Notes: generated by a model from the sequence alone, not told the origin. Shown: positions 19,489-34,400, counted from the stretch's first letter. The stretch: DNA of 64,000 nucleotides from Sarcocystis neurona (GCA_000727475.1 KL647298.1:2495067-2559066); one strand, 5' to 3'. Program-made: numbers and translations.

Positions 19489-22400
19489 CACGCCAGAGGC
19501 GAGTGAATATCTGCTACAGTCGTATTTGCATGGGTATTTACAGTGAAAAAATTGCACACATAGACGTACCTTTCAACTACGACTGTGCACACATGCACTT
19601 ATATAAATCTACTCCTATATCTATCTATCTGTCTATACAAACATATATATATATACAAATATATATACATATGCATACGTACACGCGTGCATACGTATAT
19701 ATATACATATGAATATATGTGTATATTTGCGATTGTGTGTGTAAGTGCTAAGAGAAACAAACGGTCTGGACATATAGAGGGACCCTATCGCTGACGAATC
19801 TGTGTATCAAGCTTTTCATGTGTAGCTTACCCTTCTCTTGTACAGTTTGAGGAAGCGGGAGTGAATACTTTTGAAGAAATGACGAACTTCGCAAGAATTT
19901 AGAAGGCTGAGAAGCCCATACCGCTGCACCATTGCGGCACGCAGCAGAGACACAGCAACCGGGCAGCAGACGTCTCAAGTGAGGGAAGAACTATGCTGCA
20001 TTATTGCGGCTCTTCTGCTGCTCTTTCGTTTCTCCTCTTCTCATCGGATTTCTGCTTTTCCTCCTTTTTCCCCGCTCCCCCCCCCCCCCACACACGTATG
20101 TACCCATCAACGAAAGAGTAGACATACTTGCAGACTTCTTCCTCCTTTGCTGTTCTCCTCTTCGGCGGACAAGAGAGGGCACGCATACACCACATTTTGT
20201 ACACGTCCAACACTAGAACTTCAGCGTGCCTCCTGCGTGTATCAACATAACTATATATATGTGGATATGCATATATGAATCGACGTGTCCGTGTACGTAC
20301 AGAGACACGTACGCACAGATATGTACATCACCTCACACGTGTAGAAGAAAGCATGTCGCTGTCGCGTATACGTACACGTATACATATATATATACATATA
20401 AATATACATACATATATATATAGATATACATATATATATATACATATACATATATATTTGGGAGACAGTATACGTACGCGGTCCATCCAGGGTTACATAT
20501 ATATATATATATATGTCACCTGCTTTCTCCAGTCGCTGCCACGTATATAGATATATGTATATATATGTAGGTATTTGTAAGCCAGTACACGTAGGCACTC
20601 ATACAGTGTTACACATATATGTATATATATACGTGGGGACAGGCGCACAGAGAGGTAGACAGAGAGGCGCCGATACACAGCAAGTAGGTGCCACTGTATA
20701 TGGGGGAACGTTCACTTTTTAACAGACGTACGCGAGAGGGTGTAGAAGAGGGTCCCTGAATATAATTTTCTTTGACGGCAGCACATATTTGTGTAGGTAT
20801 GCACGGGTACAGAGAAGCTCCTGTTGCTCTGCTGCAGCAAGTACTCAGCAACGGAGAGATCGACGATTTCACGTCTACGTATTTAACTTCTCCACGAGGG
20901 CTCCGTCCTCGGGCCTCCAGCAGTGCAGATCGACAAGCACCAATTTTATCTTCCCCTCTGTCTCCGTCTCTGATGAGACTCTCCATTTCCCTTTCTCTCT
21001 CTCTGTCTCCGTCTCTGTCTCTCTTATCCTCTTTTCCCGCTTTTCCCCACACCTTTCTCTTCGTCTCCCTGTCTTTCTCTCTATTCCTCTTCTCCACTTT
21101 CTTTCGGTTTCTCTCATCCTCTTTTTCTCTCTCAGTTCACCTTTTTCGCTTCCTTTCCCTCTCTCTATTGATATATGCAGACACGTATGTATGCAGATCC
21201 TCCACGGGTTGTGCCTGCACGTCTATCGCAGAGAGCCCGCAGGTGAGTACGGATGAGTGGCCACGTTGATGAGTGTCCAGAGTAGACAGCAGAAGACAGC
21301 GGTAGGACCCAAACAAGGGAAGGATGCGCGACGCACACAATCGGGTACAGAAAGAGAGAGAGAGATAGACAGTGAGACATAGCTAGTTGTAGAGAAAGAG
21401 CGTCCAGTTCGGGTGTATGTACACTGCAGCTGCTGCCACAGAGCGGGTTGTAGAAAAAGAGCGTCCAGTCCAGCTGTACGTACACTGCAGCATCTGACAC
21501 GGAGCGGTTGTAGAGAAACAGCGTCCAGTTCGGGTGTACGTACACTGCAGCTGCTGCCACAGAGCTGGTTGTAGAAAAAGAGCGTCCAGTTCAGCTGTAC
21601 GTACACTGCAGCATCTGACACAGGGCGCACTGTAGAAAAAGAGCCTCCATTTTAGGTGTAGGTACACCTGGGCAGCTTCTTCGATCAGGTCTCGCCTCAC
21701 ACACAGCCCTTTTCCACACTCTTCAATGCAGAGTTGTACAACGTGCCGAGCGCAGCAAGAAGAGGAAAAATGAAGAACAGAGAGTCAGCGCGGAACTGCT
21801 GGTGAACTTCACCGTCCTGCTGCACGACACAAAGAATTATCGAAGAGCTACGACAAGTTAAAGGGAAAGTGGAATTTCTGCGCGGAGAAGATGGAGCAAC
21901 ACAGAGACTGACGACACAAATATTTCTGCATGCACGCACCTCCGGCCGACAACGACGAAGCCCTGTGCAGGAGCGCAGAACTCTTCTCAAGCATCCGCTA
22001 AGAATATATGTAGCCACGCTATAAAGTCATACATAAATACATACGTGTATATATATATATATGTATTGGTGTGTATACACAAATATATATATATATAGGT
22101 AATATGAGTGTGTGCCCCCTTCTGAGTCAACAAAGACGTATGTCAATATGTATATGTGTGGCAGACTTAACGAGTGTGTGGCGCCCCTATGTGTCTATTC
22201 ACGCATATATAACGGGGACGAAATTCTATCTATCTGTCTGTCTGAATATACATATACATGTATACGTGTACATACAGACTGTACAAGTGTGTGCCGTCGT
22301 ATGCGGATATTCAGACATTTATAATGGAAACGAAGTTGCTCTCAAGGAAAGGGCAGATGATCACATATATCCAGAGGGAAATATACGTATATATATATGT

Positions 22401-25400
22401 ATGTGTACATACATACATACACATACATACATACACATACATACATACATATATACATACATACATATATACATACATGCATATATACATACATACATAT
22501 ATACATACATACATACATATACATACATATACATACATATACATACATACATACATACATATACATACATATACATACATATACATACATATACATACAT
22601 ATACATACATATATATACATACATACATATACATACATACATATACATACATACATATACATACATACATACATATACATACATACATACACACACACAC
22701 ACAGACACAGACACAGACACACGGTGGTAGAGTTTTTACCAGAGCGACGAGACTGTTTTCTTTATTTATTTTTTGTGTATCTACCTCTCTGCCTCGTTTT
22801 CTTCTTTTTGTCCGGAGAGGTCGTCGGAGACCCCGAGCATCTCTTCAGCTGCCAAGAATGCAGGAAATCTCCCCACCTATGTATGTGTGCCTCCCCGTGA
22901 TGGAGTTACCCTATCTGTGTGTGTGTCTGTCTGCATGCGTGTGTGTCTAGCCAGAAGACGCCGCCCAACTCGGTCAGAAAAGCGGCAGTCACCTGCTTGA
23001 GTGGCGGGACGCGACAGATGCCTATTTTCGTTGCGTCTTCTGCAAAGCCAACAAAGTTCAAACTTGTCTTCGCCCTGCAGAAAAAGGCAAAGTCCACACC
23101 GGCGGAGAAATTCACCGTCCTCCTGCCTGCATGCGTGACTGCTGCCTGTCTCGTCTCCGCTGCACCTCCTGCAGCACGTCGTGTCCCCCAACGCGGCTTC
23201 TCGTAATTTCTCCCCGTTTGCTGTCTCGCTGTCTCTTTTCGTCCTCCCTTCTGTCTGCTGTTCCCCGTGTGTGTCTCTCCATCTGCGTCTTCCCCTCTTC
23301 TCTTCTCTTTCGTCCCGTCCCGCTTGTCCTTCCTTTCTTTTGTTTTTCCATCTACGAATAGTCCCTCCTTTTCTTTTCCTTCGTCTGGCTCTTCGTCCTC
23401 TTCTTCTTATTTTTGCTGTTCTTCCTTGTCTTCTTTTTCCCTGTGCTTCTTCTGTCTGGGCTCTTCTCTCGACGTCCCTTTTCTCGGCATTCGTCATCCC
23501 GGCTTTCTCTTCGTCTCCCTCACCGTCGTCTTCGTCTCCCTCCGTCTCCCACTTTGTCTCTCATCTTTTTCTTCTGCAAGGAACCTCCCCATCGCTCTGT
23601 CTTTGTCGCATGCACCGCATTTTCTTCCCTTAGTTGCCCTCTCTCTGCGTTCTCCACTCTTTCCAGAACTTATCTCTCGTCACTTTCCCCTCTGTTTCTC
23701 CCCCCTCGCCCCCCTTCTTCTTTTCCTCTTCCTTTTCCTTCTTCTCCAAGTTCTTCTTTTCTTCCGCTCTCCACTTTTGCTGTCTGTCGCTCTCTCCCGA
23801 CTTCTCCGTCTTCTGCTCCGTCCCGTCACCTTCTCTCTTATGTTTTCTATGTATCGTTTTGTTCTCTCCTCTCTTCTAATTATTCTCCTCGTCCACCTTG
23901 TGTCGGTTTGCTTTTCTCGTTATACAGCACGTCTTCGAGTCTCTAAACATCTCTCCTTTATCTCTCGCAACTTCTGTCGGCGCCTACAAACTGCAGCCAA
24001 TTGAGACTCTTCACCTTCTTCGTACACACGTCTTCATACAGAGACACGTGTGTGTCTACGGGCAATACGCGAATATATTCATGTATATATATGTGTGCGC
24101 ACACAGGAGGTAAATACAGGCATATATGTATGTATCATCGGAGAGGTATATAGGTGCACGCAGTTGATACACGTGGTTTCACTTTTGTGTAGACTGACGT
24201 ATATACGTGCAGTAGGCAAATATGCTCACATATAGATACATATATGCGCACAGCATGTGAATACAGTCATACGAACATATCTGTATATATATATATACAC
24301 GATTACGTACGCACACTATGATACAGATACCGCGATACACGCTCTCGATACACGTGGTTTCATTTTTGTGCACTGTTGTGTACATATATATATATATATA
24401 TATTTAAAAATGTGGACAGCAGTCCTTGTAGACACCTCCGGAGAGCGGGGACGGCAGTGAAGGTGGGGCACTTGGATTTCGTATCTCTCTATTCTCTTCT
24501 GCTTCCATGAAGGAGACGATGACACAAGCAGCAGCAGGGGCAGAAAGACGAAGAAGGAAGGATTTCATACTTTTTGATGCCGGAAAGAACGTCAGAGACG
24601 GAAAGTCCAGAAGCTCCTCTCACAAGAAACGTCGAGGCCAGGCAGCTGCGCATGCGTGTTCGCAAGAGAAGAAGTTGCAGAACAGCAGAATAAGATCGCA
24701 AAGGCTGAGAAGGGGACGAGCAGGTGGAAGAGCCCCCAAAACACACGGTGCGCACGTGTAAGCGAACCCCCGTCAGGTGTACAGACAGCGAAGCGACGTT
24801 TGGTGGTTCTCGAGTGTACGTACACCGTCGGCGACGCAGCACACGTTCCTGCAGTGTACAGACAACACCCGGAGGCTTGAAAGACCGCCATTTCCTGCGC
24901 TCCGTTTGGAGAGACGCGAAACAGCGGAGGCCGGTAGGGCGCGCGAGCGTATCACGGCAGAACCCTTCCCTGGGTGTCTCTACACCTCGCGAGACCGGTG
25001 GGACGCGCGAACGCGTGTCGGTAGAACCACTCCGGGGTGTCTGTACACCTCGAAAAAGGAGAAGGGCGACTCTGCCGCGACTGTCCAGACACCCAAAAAA
25101 TGTGAGAGAAAAACGACGTGCCCCTTTGCAAGCGCCGTTGGAAACGTAAAAGGAATCCACGAGCGCAGCGCGCCAACGTCTCATTTCAGCGAGATACACG
25201 CGCTGTGGTGTACGTACACCCAAACCGATCGGCGAATTGTTGCCCGCAGCCTCACCACACATGCTTCACCCAGCTGGATACATGCCCGTACACACACGTA
25301 CCTATATATATATATATATCTGTTCGTACATTTATAAATGTATTCACGTGTTGAAGGCATGTATGGGAATATAGGCTGATGAGTTGACTGCATATATGTG

Positions 25401-28400
25401 TGGACAGTTTCTACGTACATACGGCTGCGAACGCAGAGGTAAGTACATTTGTAGACATGCCCAAGTCCATGGAATCCCCCACGTATGAAGTCTCAGAATA
25501 TTACTGACGCAGAGACACGTGTTTACCCGCCACTTGTCCATATATTCTTGTGTGTACGGACGTCGATCACAAACTGGCCAGAGGGCATGGAAATGCAGAA
25601 GTACAAATATATAGAGACCGACTTCGATACAAACGCAGCGATATACACACATATGTGTACAGAGAGATAAATATACGGATATAGAGGTAGTTAGCTACAG
25701 ATATAAATGTACAAACATGCCTCGCAATTCTGACGGCACAGGCATACGTAGAGGTAGAGAGACAGACCGACAGAAACACAAGGCAATGCATATATATATA
25801 TATATATGAATATGTAGATAGATAGACAGATAGGTAGATATAGATGCAGGTATAGAGGAAATGTGGACACAAGTAATGTGCATTTGTGAGAACACATATG
25901 TATGCATATAAAGAGAGGGAAAGCGACCGACGGAGACACAAGGTGACATATATATATATATGTACATATAGGGAGAGATGTATATATACATATAGGTATA
26001 TAGAGATAGAACTATAAGGACGTGATGCGTATTTGTGAGGGGACACATATGCATACGTAGAGGGAAAAAAAGGTCCGCCAATAGAAACACAATGATATAT
26101 GTATATATGTAGAGAGAGATACAGAGAGATAGAGACACAACGACACATATGTATACAGAGAGAGAGATAGATAGATAGACATAAATACAGGTATAAGTAA
26201 AAATATACACACGTGATTTGTATTTGTGAGGGCACCTACACACACGTATAGAGAAACGGACAGCGACCTATGGAGACACACTGTGATATATATATACAGA
26301 TAGAAAGATAGATATATAGATAGAAAAGATATATAGATGGAGGCAGAAATGCGGACACAGGACTTATGGGTGCGTGTGGGCTTTTGGTGTGTCATTTTGC
26401 AAGAAGAGGGGGCGTACAGACTGCGGGAAGGACAGCCAGGAAGCAGCTGCTGCTGAGGAGACAGCGTTTCGGCCATGAGACGCTCGAGGTGTCTGGACAC
26501 CGTCGACGCGTAGCCGGAGGAGGGGAGGAAGGCAGGCGCTGCTGTCTTGGGGAGAGCTGCCGCAGCAGCAGAAAGAAAATGCAGGCCGGGGAAGGGAACC
26601 ATATTAGTGGTCAGGTCGCCAATATCAACGTTCAGGCTCCCGTCAAAGCGAAGCGAGCTGCACGGACAGGCGAGAAGCGCAAAGCAGATCAGCTGCAACA
26701 CAGCCGCCGCAGCAGCAGCAGAGCGACAGCAACAGCAACAGAGGGGAAGGAGCAGCAGAGGGGGAGGAGCAGCTGCGGCACAGCGACATCAGCAGCAGCA
26801 GCAGCAAAGCGGCAGCAGCAAAGCGGCAGCAGCAGCAGCAGCAGAGCGACAGCAGCAGAAGCAGCAGAGGACAGCAGCAGAAGTAGCAGAGCGACAGCAG
26901 CAGCAGAGCGACAGCAGCAGCAAGGGGGAGGAGCAGCAGCGGCACAGCGGCAGCAGCAGCAGCACAGGGACAGCAGCAGCAGCAGAGCGACAGCAGCAGC
27001 GGCAGCAGAGCGACAGCAGCGGCAGCAGAACGACAGCAGCAGCNNNNNNNNNNNNNNNNNNNNNNNNNNNNNNNNNNNNNNNNNNNNNNNNNNNNNNNNN
27101 NNNNNNNNNNNNNNNNNNNNNNNNNNNNNNNNNNNNNNNNNNNNNNNNNNNNNNNNNNNNNNNNNNNNNNNNNNNNNNNNNNNNNNNNNNNNNNNNNNNN
27201 NNNNNNNNNNNNNNNNNNNNNNNNNNNNNNNNNNNNNNNNNNNNNNNNNNNNNNNNNNNNNNNNNNNNNNNNNNNNNNNNNNNNNNNNNNNNNNNNNNNN
27301 NNNNNNNNNNNNNNNNNNNNNNNNNNNNNNNNNNNNNNNNNNNNNNNNNNNNNNNNNNNNNNNNNNNNNNNNNNNNNNNNNNNNNNNNNNNNNNNNNNNN
27401 NNNNNNNNNNNNNNNNNNNNNNNNNNNNNNNNNNNNNNNNNNNNNNNNNNNNNNNNNNNNNNNNNNNNNNNNNNNNNNNNNNNNNNNNNNNNNNNNNNNN
27501 NNNNNNNNNNNNNNNNNNNNNNNNNNNNNNNNNNNNNNNNNNNNNNNNNNNNNNNNNNNNNNNNNNNNNNNNNNNNNNNNNNNNNNNNNNNNNNNNNNNN
27601 NNNNNNNNNNNNNNNNNNNNNNNNNNNNNNNNNNNNNNNNNNNNNNNNNNNNNNNNNNNNNNNNNNNNNNNNNNNNNNNNNNNNNNNNNNNNNNNNNNNN
27701 NNNNNNNNNNNNNNNNNNNNNNNNNNNNNNNNNNNNNNNNNNNNNNNNNNNNNNNNNNNNNNNNNNNNNNNNNNNNNNNNNNNCGACAGCAGCAGCGGCA
27801 GCAGAGCGACACAGCAGCGGCAGCAGAGCGACAGCAGCAGCGGCAGCAGAGCAACAGCAGCAGCAGCAGAGGGGGAGCAGCAGCAACAGCGGGGCAGTAG
27901 CACCAGCAGCAGAGGATGAGTAACAGCAGCAGCAGAGGGTGAAGAACTGCAGCAGCCGAGGGTGAGCAGCAGCAGCAAGGGGATCGGTGGAACGGCGCCA
28001 CAGAAGAAGAAGAAGATGCAGGGAGATTCAGCTGGCTGATGCGTGCGCCGCGTCTGCACACGCAGCTGAAGTAAGACAATTACATACGTGAGCAATACAT
28101 ACCCGTACGCATGCGCTTCTGTACACACATACACGCACGCATGCACCAACATATATAGATGTGCATTTACATACGTGTGCTGTCACGCATAGCCTCGGTA
28201 GGCAGAAATAGATTCGTCCTTTTCCTTTCTTTCGTCTCTCTCTTGAGAGGCAGAACAGGCGACCCCGTGCGTAGTGACACTTTTACGTGAAGAAGAAGAA
28301 AGCAGCAGCATTTGTAGACAGGGAGACTGCATGACAGCCACCTATGCGTAGTTTCGCGTATGGACTGCTGCTTGAAGCGCCAGTGTCTCACACATATACA

Positions 28401-31400
28401 CATGTATATGTATATGCCATGTTCGTGTGGGACAGAAGTATATACGTATAGATCTACTTATACACATATGCCTAGGGGGAGTTGTACATATATATATATG
28501 CGTGGTTCTCCTTTATTTACCTCGTTAAGTCGGAGAGCATCTGGGCAACAATATCATTCATCGCATCAAATGCCTTCTCTTTCTTCTTCTTCGCACAGCG
28601 GCCCCCGCCCGCCTGCTGCTGCTGCGACGGCGCCTCCTGCAGACGCGCACAGTCACCTCTGCAGCAGCAGCAGCTCGTTGCGTCCGTTTTTCTCTCTTTC
28701 TGTTTGGTTCTCCCCCCTTCTCTTCCTCTCTGCCTTTCTCGCGCTGACGGCCACATAACTCGGGGATTTTAGACAAACGCAGCAGTCCGCTCGTGCCCCT
28801 GTGCATGCGTGTCTAGTTCCCCCGGGGCAGGGAAATACACCGGGACAGTGCGGACCTATACACCGTCTGTGTCTACGTGTATATATACATATATATGTGT
28901 AGATTTCCTGTAATATATATCTCTAGATATCTGTGAAGCACACAGTTTACTCTTGAAAGTAGGAGAAGAGACAGGTAGACCGATAGATGGATAAAAAGAA
29001 ATAGATATAGACAGGTGGGCAGAGGTAGACTGATCTGCACAAATCAGTAGATAGATAGGGGGAAGTGTAGACTGACAGACAGATATCGATATGCAGATAT
29101 GTACACATAGATAGACAAATATAGAGAGACGAATAGATATAGAAAAAAAAGATCGACGGGGAGAGATAGAGGTAAATAGACATCAATATAGATACAGCTA
29201 AATATAGATAGACAGAGATAGATACATAGATATAGGCAGGCAGATTTAGATACACATACATACATAGACATATATATATATACGTAGATAGATAGAAATA
29301 GACAGGTATAGACACGAATATACACATACATAAAAAGATACACATATATATATATATATATACACACACAGGTGCATAGATATAGATATATAGATAGATA
29401 CTGGTTATAGATATAGGTAGGCATAGATAAGTGGAAGTAGAAGTATAAATAAAGAGAGATATCGATAGATGGAGGCACTTTTTCGTGTGCGTACAAATGT
29501 TCGATGTACAACTTTTAGATGGCGTGGTCCTACATGCGTCTCCACGTGCTGTCGAGACTTATCGCCAGCAGCAGCAGATAATATAACTACCCACCCATTT
29601 TGCGACGCATGCATACACATGCACGCACACATACGTGGACCCACACACGAGTAGATAGACACAGCTGATACATTCACACATATATATACGTATATACCGG
29701 TATAGATATGCATCCATATATCGTATATACATGTGTATATATATATACGTATATGTGTATACGTATATACATAGAGGTACATACGTACATGTGCATACAT
29801 ACACGTATATACATGCGCGCGTATGTTGTACGTAGACTTCTACGTGAGCACGGGTGTATATATATCTATATATACACGTATATTCATATCTATACACATG
29901 AGTATATATGCGTGCAGATGTCTATAGACCCGTGCATGTATACGCGAAGATAAGAAAGCAGGTCAGGGTCGACCGAGCCTGCGACTCGTTTTAGAAGATG
30001 AGTAGAAGTTCACAAGGAGAGGGGCTTCCTCCGAGAGAGAGAAAAAAGCAGCAACGGCTACCTGCTGCTGTTTGCTCGTCAGCCGAATAAGAGATTCATT
30101 AGCCACGGGCAAGACGCAGGAAGCATGCTGCTTGAGCTGCAGCAAGGCCAGGCTGCTGTTGTAGGGGGCAGTAATCACGTCGTCGTCCTGCTGCGGAGAA
30201 GGAGAGATGCAGCAGCAGAAGCGGCTCATTTCTCCGAATTCCGTCGCCAGCACTGCATGCAACAGCGTCTTCACACACATCGGCACACCTCGGCGTCCAC
30301 GACTGCATGCGCTAAATATAGATACTTCCCGTGGATATACATAGACATAGGTAGATGTTCGAAGCGCGTGTGCGGTGATTCTAGACAGTTCTTCTAATGT
30401 GTGTATGTTCTACGTGCATGCGTTCGCCACATAATATTTATGTCTGCGTCTACCATATATATTTGTGTGAACGGATACCTACGTGCAAGTATTCATACAT
30501 ATATATAAGTGGATGTGTATCTGCATGTATATGTCATCTACAACTATATACACATGTGTATATATATAGGGACATGTATGTGTGCGTGGCTTGACATCAA
30601 GAGAGATATACGTATATATATTAATATATAGAGAGAGAGACATCAATATCTAGGGGAACTATAAATTGCATGCCGCCTCCCTAATACGTCTCCCAACGCT
30701 CCTTCAAACAAAACAAATCATCCACCGTACATACACATATACATAGGCACATGTATACATATATATATATATATAGCTGTTGATATATATGTACAGACAC
30801 ACATATAAATTATGACGCCTGTTTTGGCGTGGAACAACTCCAAACATGCTTCCTCCACAGACACGCGTTGCTGCAGCTCTCTCTGTCTGCTTCTCTCTTT
30901 AACTCTTTTGCTCACCATATATATATACATATGCGTGTATACATATGTATATATATATATACAATATATGAATAACTTATACATGTGTATTTTTCACCTT
31001 CCCCCTCTACATATACAAACACACACGTCAACATATGTATATATATAAGGGTACACATACATCTCTCTCTCTCTATATATATATATGCACATATATATAT
31101 ATATATATACGTCTCTTTGTATGGTGTAGATTGTTTTTATGGTTTTCACTCGTTCTTTGTCACGCTGTATACGGACACATAGATACACACGTACACGTGC
31201 ATATGCACATCATCTATAAAGACGCATATATATGCATGAAGACATATACACATATATGCACATAGATACATATATATACATATTCATGCACATATATATA
31301 AAGGGACGTGATTGTATAGGCAGGAGCAGCAGTGCTGCGCAGGGTTTGCTGCGTGTAGATAGATCTACAGAGCTGCGTCGCGCGGGGTAAAAAATTTATT

Positions 31401-34400
31401 GAGAAGAAGAGGGGGAGGTGAGGAGCTCTTCAAGAGAAGTCAGGTCTAAGAAGTTTGCTGCAGGGTCGTCGAGTCGTCGATTTCCCCCATTTTATGCGAC
31501 GCACCTCTCCCCACACATGTTGCTCAGCTGCTGCCCAGGAGATATTCACTTGGTGATGCTTACGTCCTTCTGTTAGGTAGCTGATCATTCACTCGCGCTT
31601 AGCGACCGACGACAAAAACGACACAAAGATATGGCAGACTTAAGGAACAGCCTGAAAAAGAGGGCAACGCCAAAATGTAAGAAAAATATATTTTTCTCTC
31701 TCTACATATATATATGTATATGATGTTGCATGTTTATATGTATATATGGATATATATGTGTATACTCATATATACGTATATATATACAAATATGTGTACG
31801 TGTGCGTATGTTTGTGTGTGTATACGTATTCATATGTGTACCTGAATGTATGGAAGTATATGTATATATACATATATGTATATGTATATGGATATATGTA
31901 CGTGTGTATGGATGTATGTATGCATATATGTATATATACATGTGTATGTGTATGTACGTATATACGTATATGTATGTGTACACGTATGTATGTGTACACG
32001 TATATACGTATATGTATGTGTAGCCGTATGTATGTGTATACGTATATATACATATGTACGTATATAGTTACGTCCATACACATACATGTACTTACATATA
32101 CTCAGTTACGTACTGGGAAATGTACTTGCGTATCCTTATGTGTGTCTCTGTGTGCATATCTGTGTGTATGTGTGTGAAGATATCTATATACATTCACATT
32201 CTTCTGCATATATATATAAATGTCTACGCATACATATGCATGCATTTATATATGTATATATATGTAGCGCTTTATACATTTATACATATATATACATATA
32301 TATGTGTATGCACATATATTTCGTGGTATACAGGTGTATACATGCATGTATATATATATGTATAACTCGGCGCATATATACGGATATACATTATATATAT
32401 ATGTATAAGCTTTTTTACATGCATGAGTATAAATATATATATCGCTGTTTGTCGAGACAGACAGATATGTACGTGCATATATATATGCATGCCTACATAT
32501 ATATCGGTCCACGTGTATGTCTGCATGCATATAGGTACACGCAGGTGTGTATACGTGGAATGGGGAGACTCAGAAGCAGCAAAAAAACGTAGACAGCAAT
32601 GAGGATAGAAGTAGAAACGAACAGAAAAGTCCACACGAATAAGAAGGGAAGTAAGAAGGGGAGCAAAACGGGAGACTATAAAAAAGACAAGGTCACGGCA
32701 GATAGTTGTACTGCTGCTCCGGTTCTGGAATTGATATACATGCATATATATATATATGCTTTCGTATAGGCGTGTAAATGTATTTGTATATGTATATATG
32801 ATTATGTATATATAGATGTGTTTATATGTATAAGTATATGTGTATATGTATATATATATATGTTGTGTGTAGAATCGATATATATATATGCGTGTACGTA
32901 TCTATAGAGAGAGAGGTTTGTTTAGATATATACATATGCATATATTTGCTTATGTATGTACATATATACATATATATATATTTGTATATATTATTGTGCC
33001 GCCGGTGATGGGGTGGGAGAGGACGGACTTTTCAAGATATATGTTCCAACTCCTGAGCCGGTACCCCCTCCTAAGGAGTGCAGCAGCAGAAATGCCTGAG
33101 CAGCAGCACAGCAGCAACCGGGGAAGAAGCGTAGAAGCATCGTAAAAGTAGGACACGTAGGAGCGGGAGCAGCAGCAACAGCAACAACAGAACGTCAAGA
33201 GAGGAAAAGAAGGCAGCAGCAGCGGCAGTAGCAGCAGAAGCAGCAGCAGAGGCAGCAGCAGAAGCAGAAGCAGCAGCAGAGGCAGCAGCAGCGTAGTTCA
33301 CATGCATATATGTTCATATATACATATATATGTACATATATATGTGTGTACACACATACACATATACACTCATACACGTACAAAGAGGAAAACGCGTGGA
33401 TATCCAGGTGCCTGTATGTACCATGTACGGATATATATCAGGGGAAGAAGAAGCACAAGAGGAAGAGCGATATGAGCAAGAAACGAGAATGAAGGAGGTC
33501 TTGAAAGGTAGACGAAATACAAACACACAGACATATATAACTGTGCGCGAAGCCGGCATGCAGCAACAAAGCTGCCGAGACTCTGCTACATATGCATGTG
33601 TATAGATATATATATATATATATGTGAGGCAGGTATGCTGCAGCAAAGCTGGGGAGAGTCTGATATATATATATATATATATGAAGCTGATGTGCAGCAA
33701 CAATTCTGGTGAGAGTCCGCCATATATATATATATACACGCATATATACTTGTATGTATACATAGATGTATATATATGTATATATATGTGAAGCAGGTCT
33801 GCAGCAACGAACCTGAGGAGAGTCTGCTTGCTCGACTGCTTGTCGAATGCTGTCGCGGAGCTGCTGGCGATACTTCGGGCCGTAGAAGGAGAATCCCCGC
33901 GCCCTACGAGCAGAGAGATACAACGCGGGAGCGCGCCGCAGCGTCTCTGGCAGGTTGGAGACAGCAGGCGTCTGTCTCCGCCTCCCTTGCAACCAGAAAT
34001 GGAACTTCTCAAGGACAGCAGCTACTTGCAGCAGCAGCAGTTTGTGGTCACTGCACGGCACCTGCGTCTGCGCGAGAAATACACCGAGGCCGCATGCCAG
34101 AGGAACAGCCGACGCGCCGCAGGACGCCCCCCTGTCCCACCCACACAGACACATTCTTCTGTGGGAGGAAGGAAGCTGCTGCCATGATAAAGTCCCCTTG
34201 CAGGAGAAGAATTCCCCTCCCGTACGGGGAGCAGCAGCTAGAGAAGACGGCAGCAGCAGCTGGTGGACAGCGTGCGCCGCAGCAGCAGCAGTCGCGACGC
34301 GTCGAGAGCAGCAAGGCAAAGCAGATCGCAGCGCAGCAGCAGCAGGTAGCAGAGGTGGTGCTGGTGGCTGGCAGCAGCGAGGGAATAGGCGACAAGACAC

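Noticed and set aside
22258..22950. 230-residue Tyr/Ile/His/Thr frame
   Set aside because: (ACAT)n microsatellite in TUBE1 intron 10.
23181..24004. Ser/Leu/Phe-rich 150-245 residue frames
   Set aside because: Translations of a pyrimidine tract, with no splice-phase support.
26366..28152. Frames of 360-520 residues across the gap
   Set aside because: They run through the 740-N gap and a CAG array. The only real coding here is TUBE1 exon 8 (26418-26657), on the minus strand.
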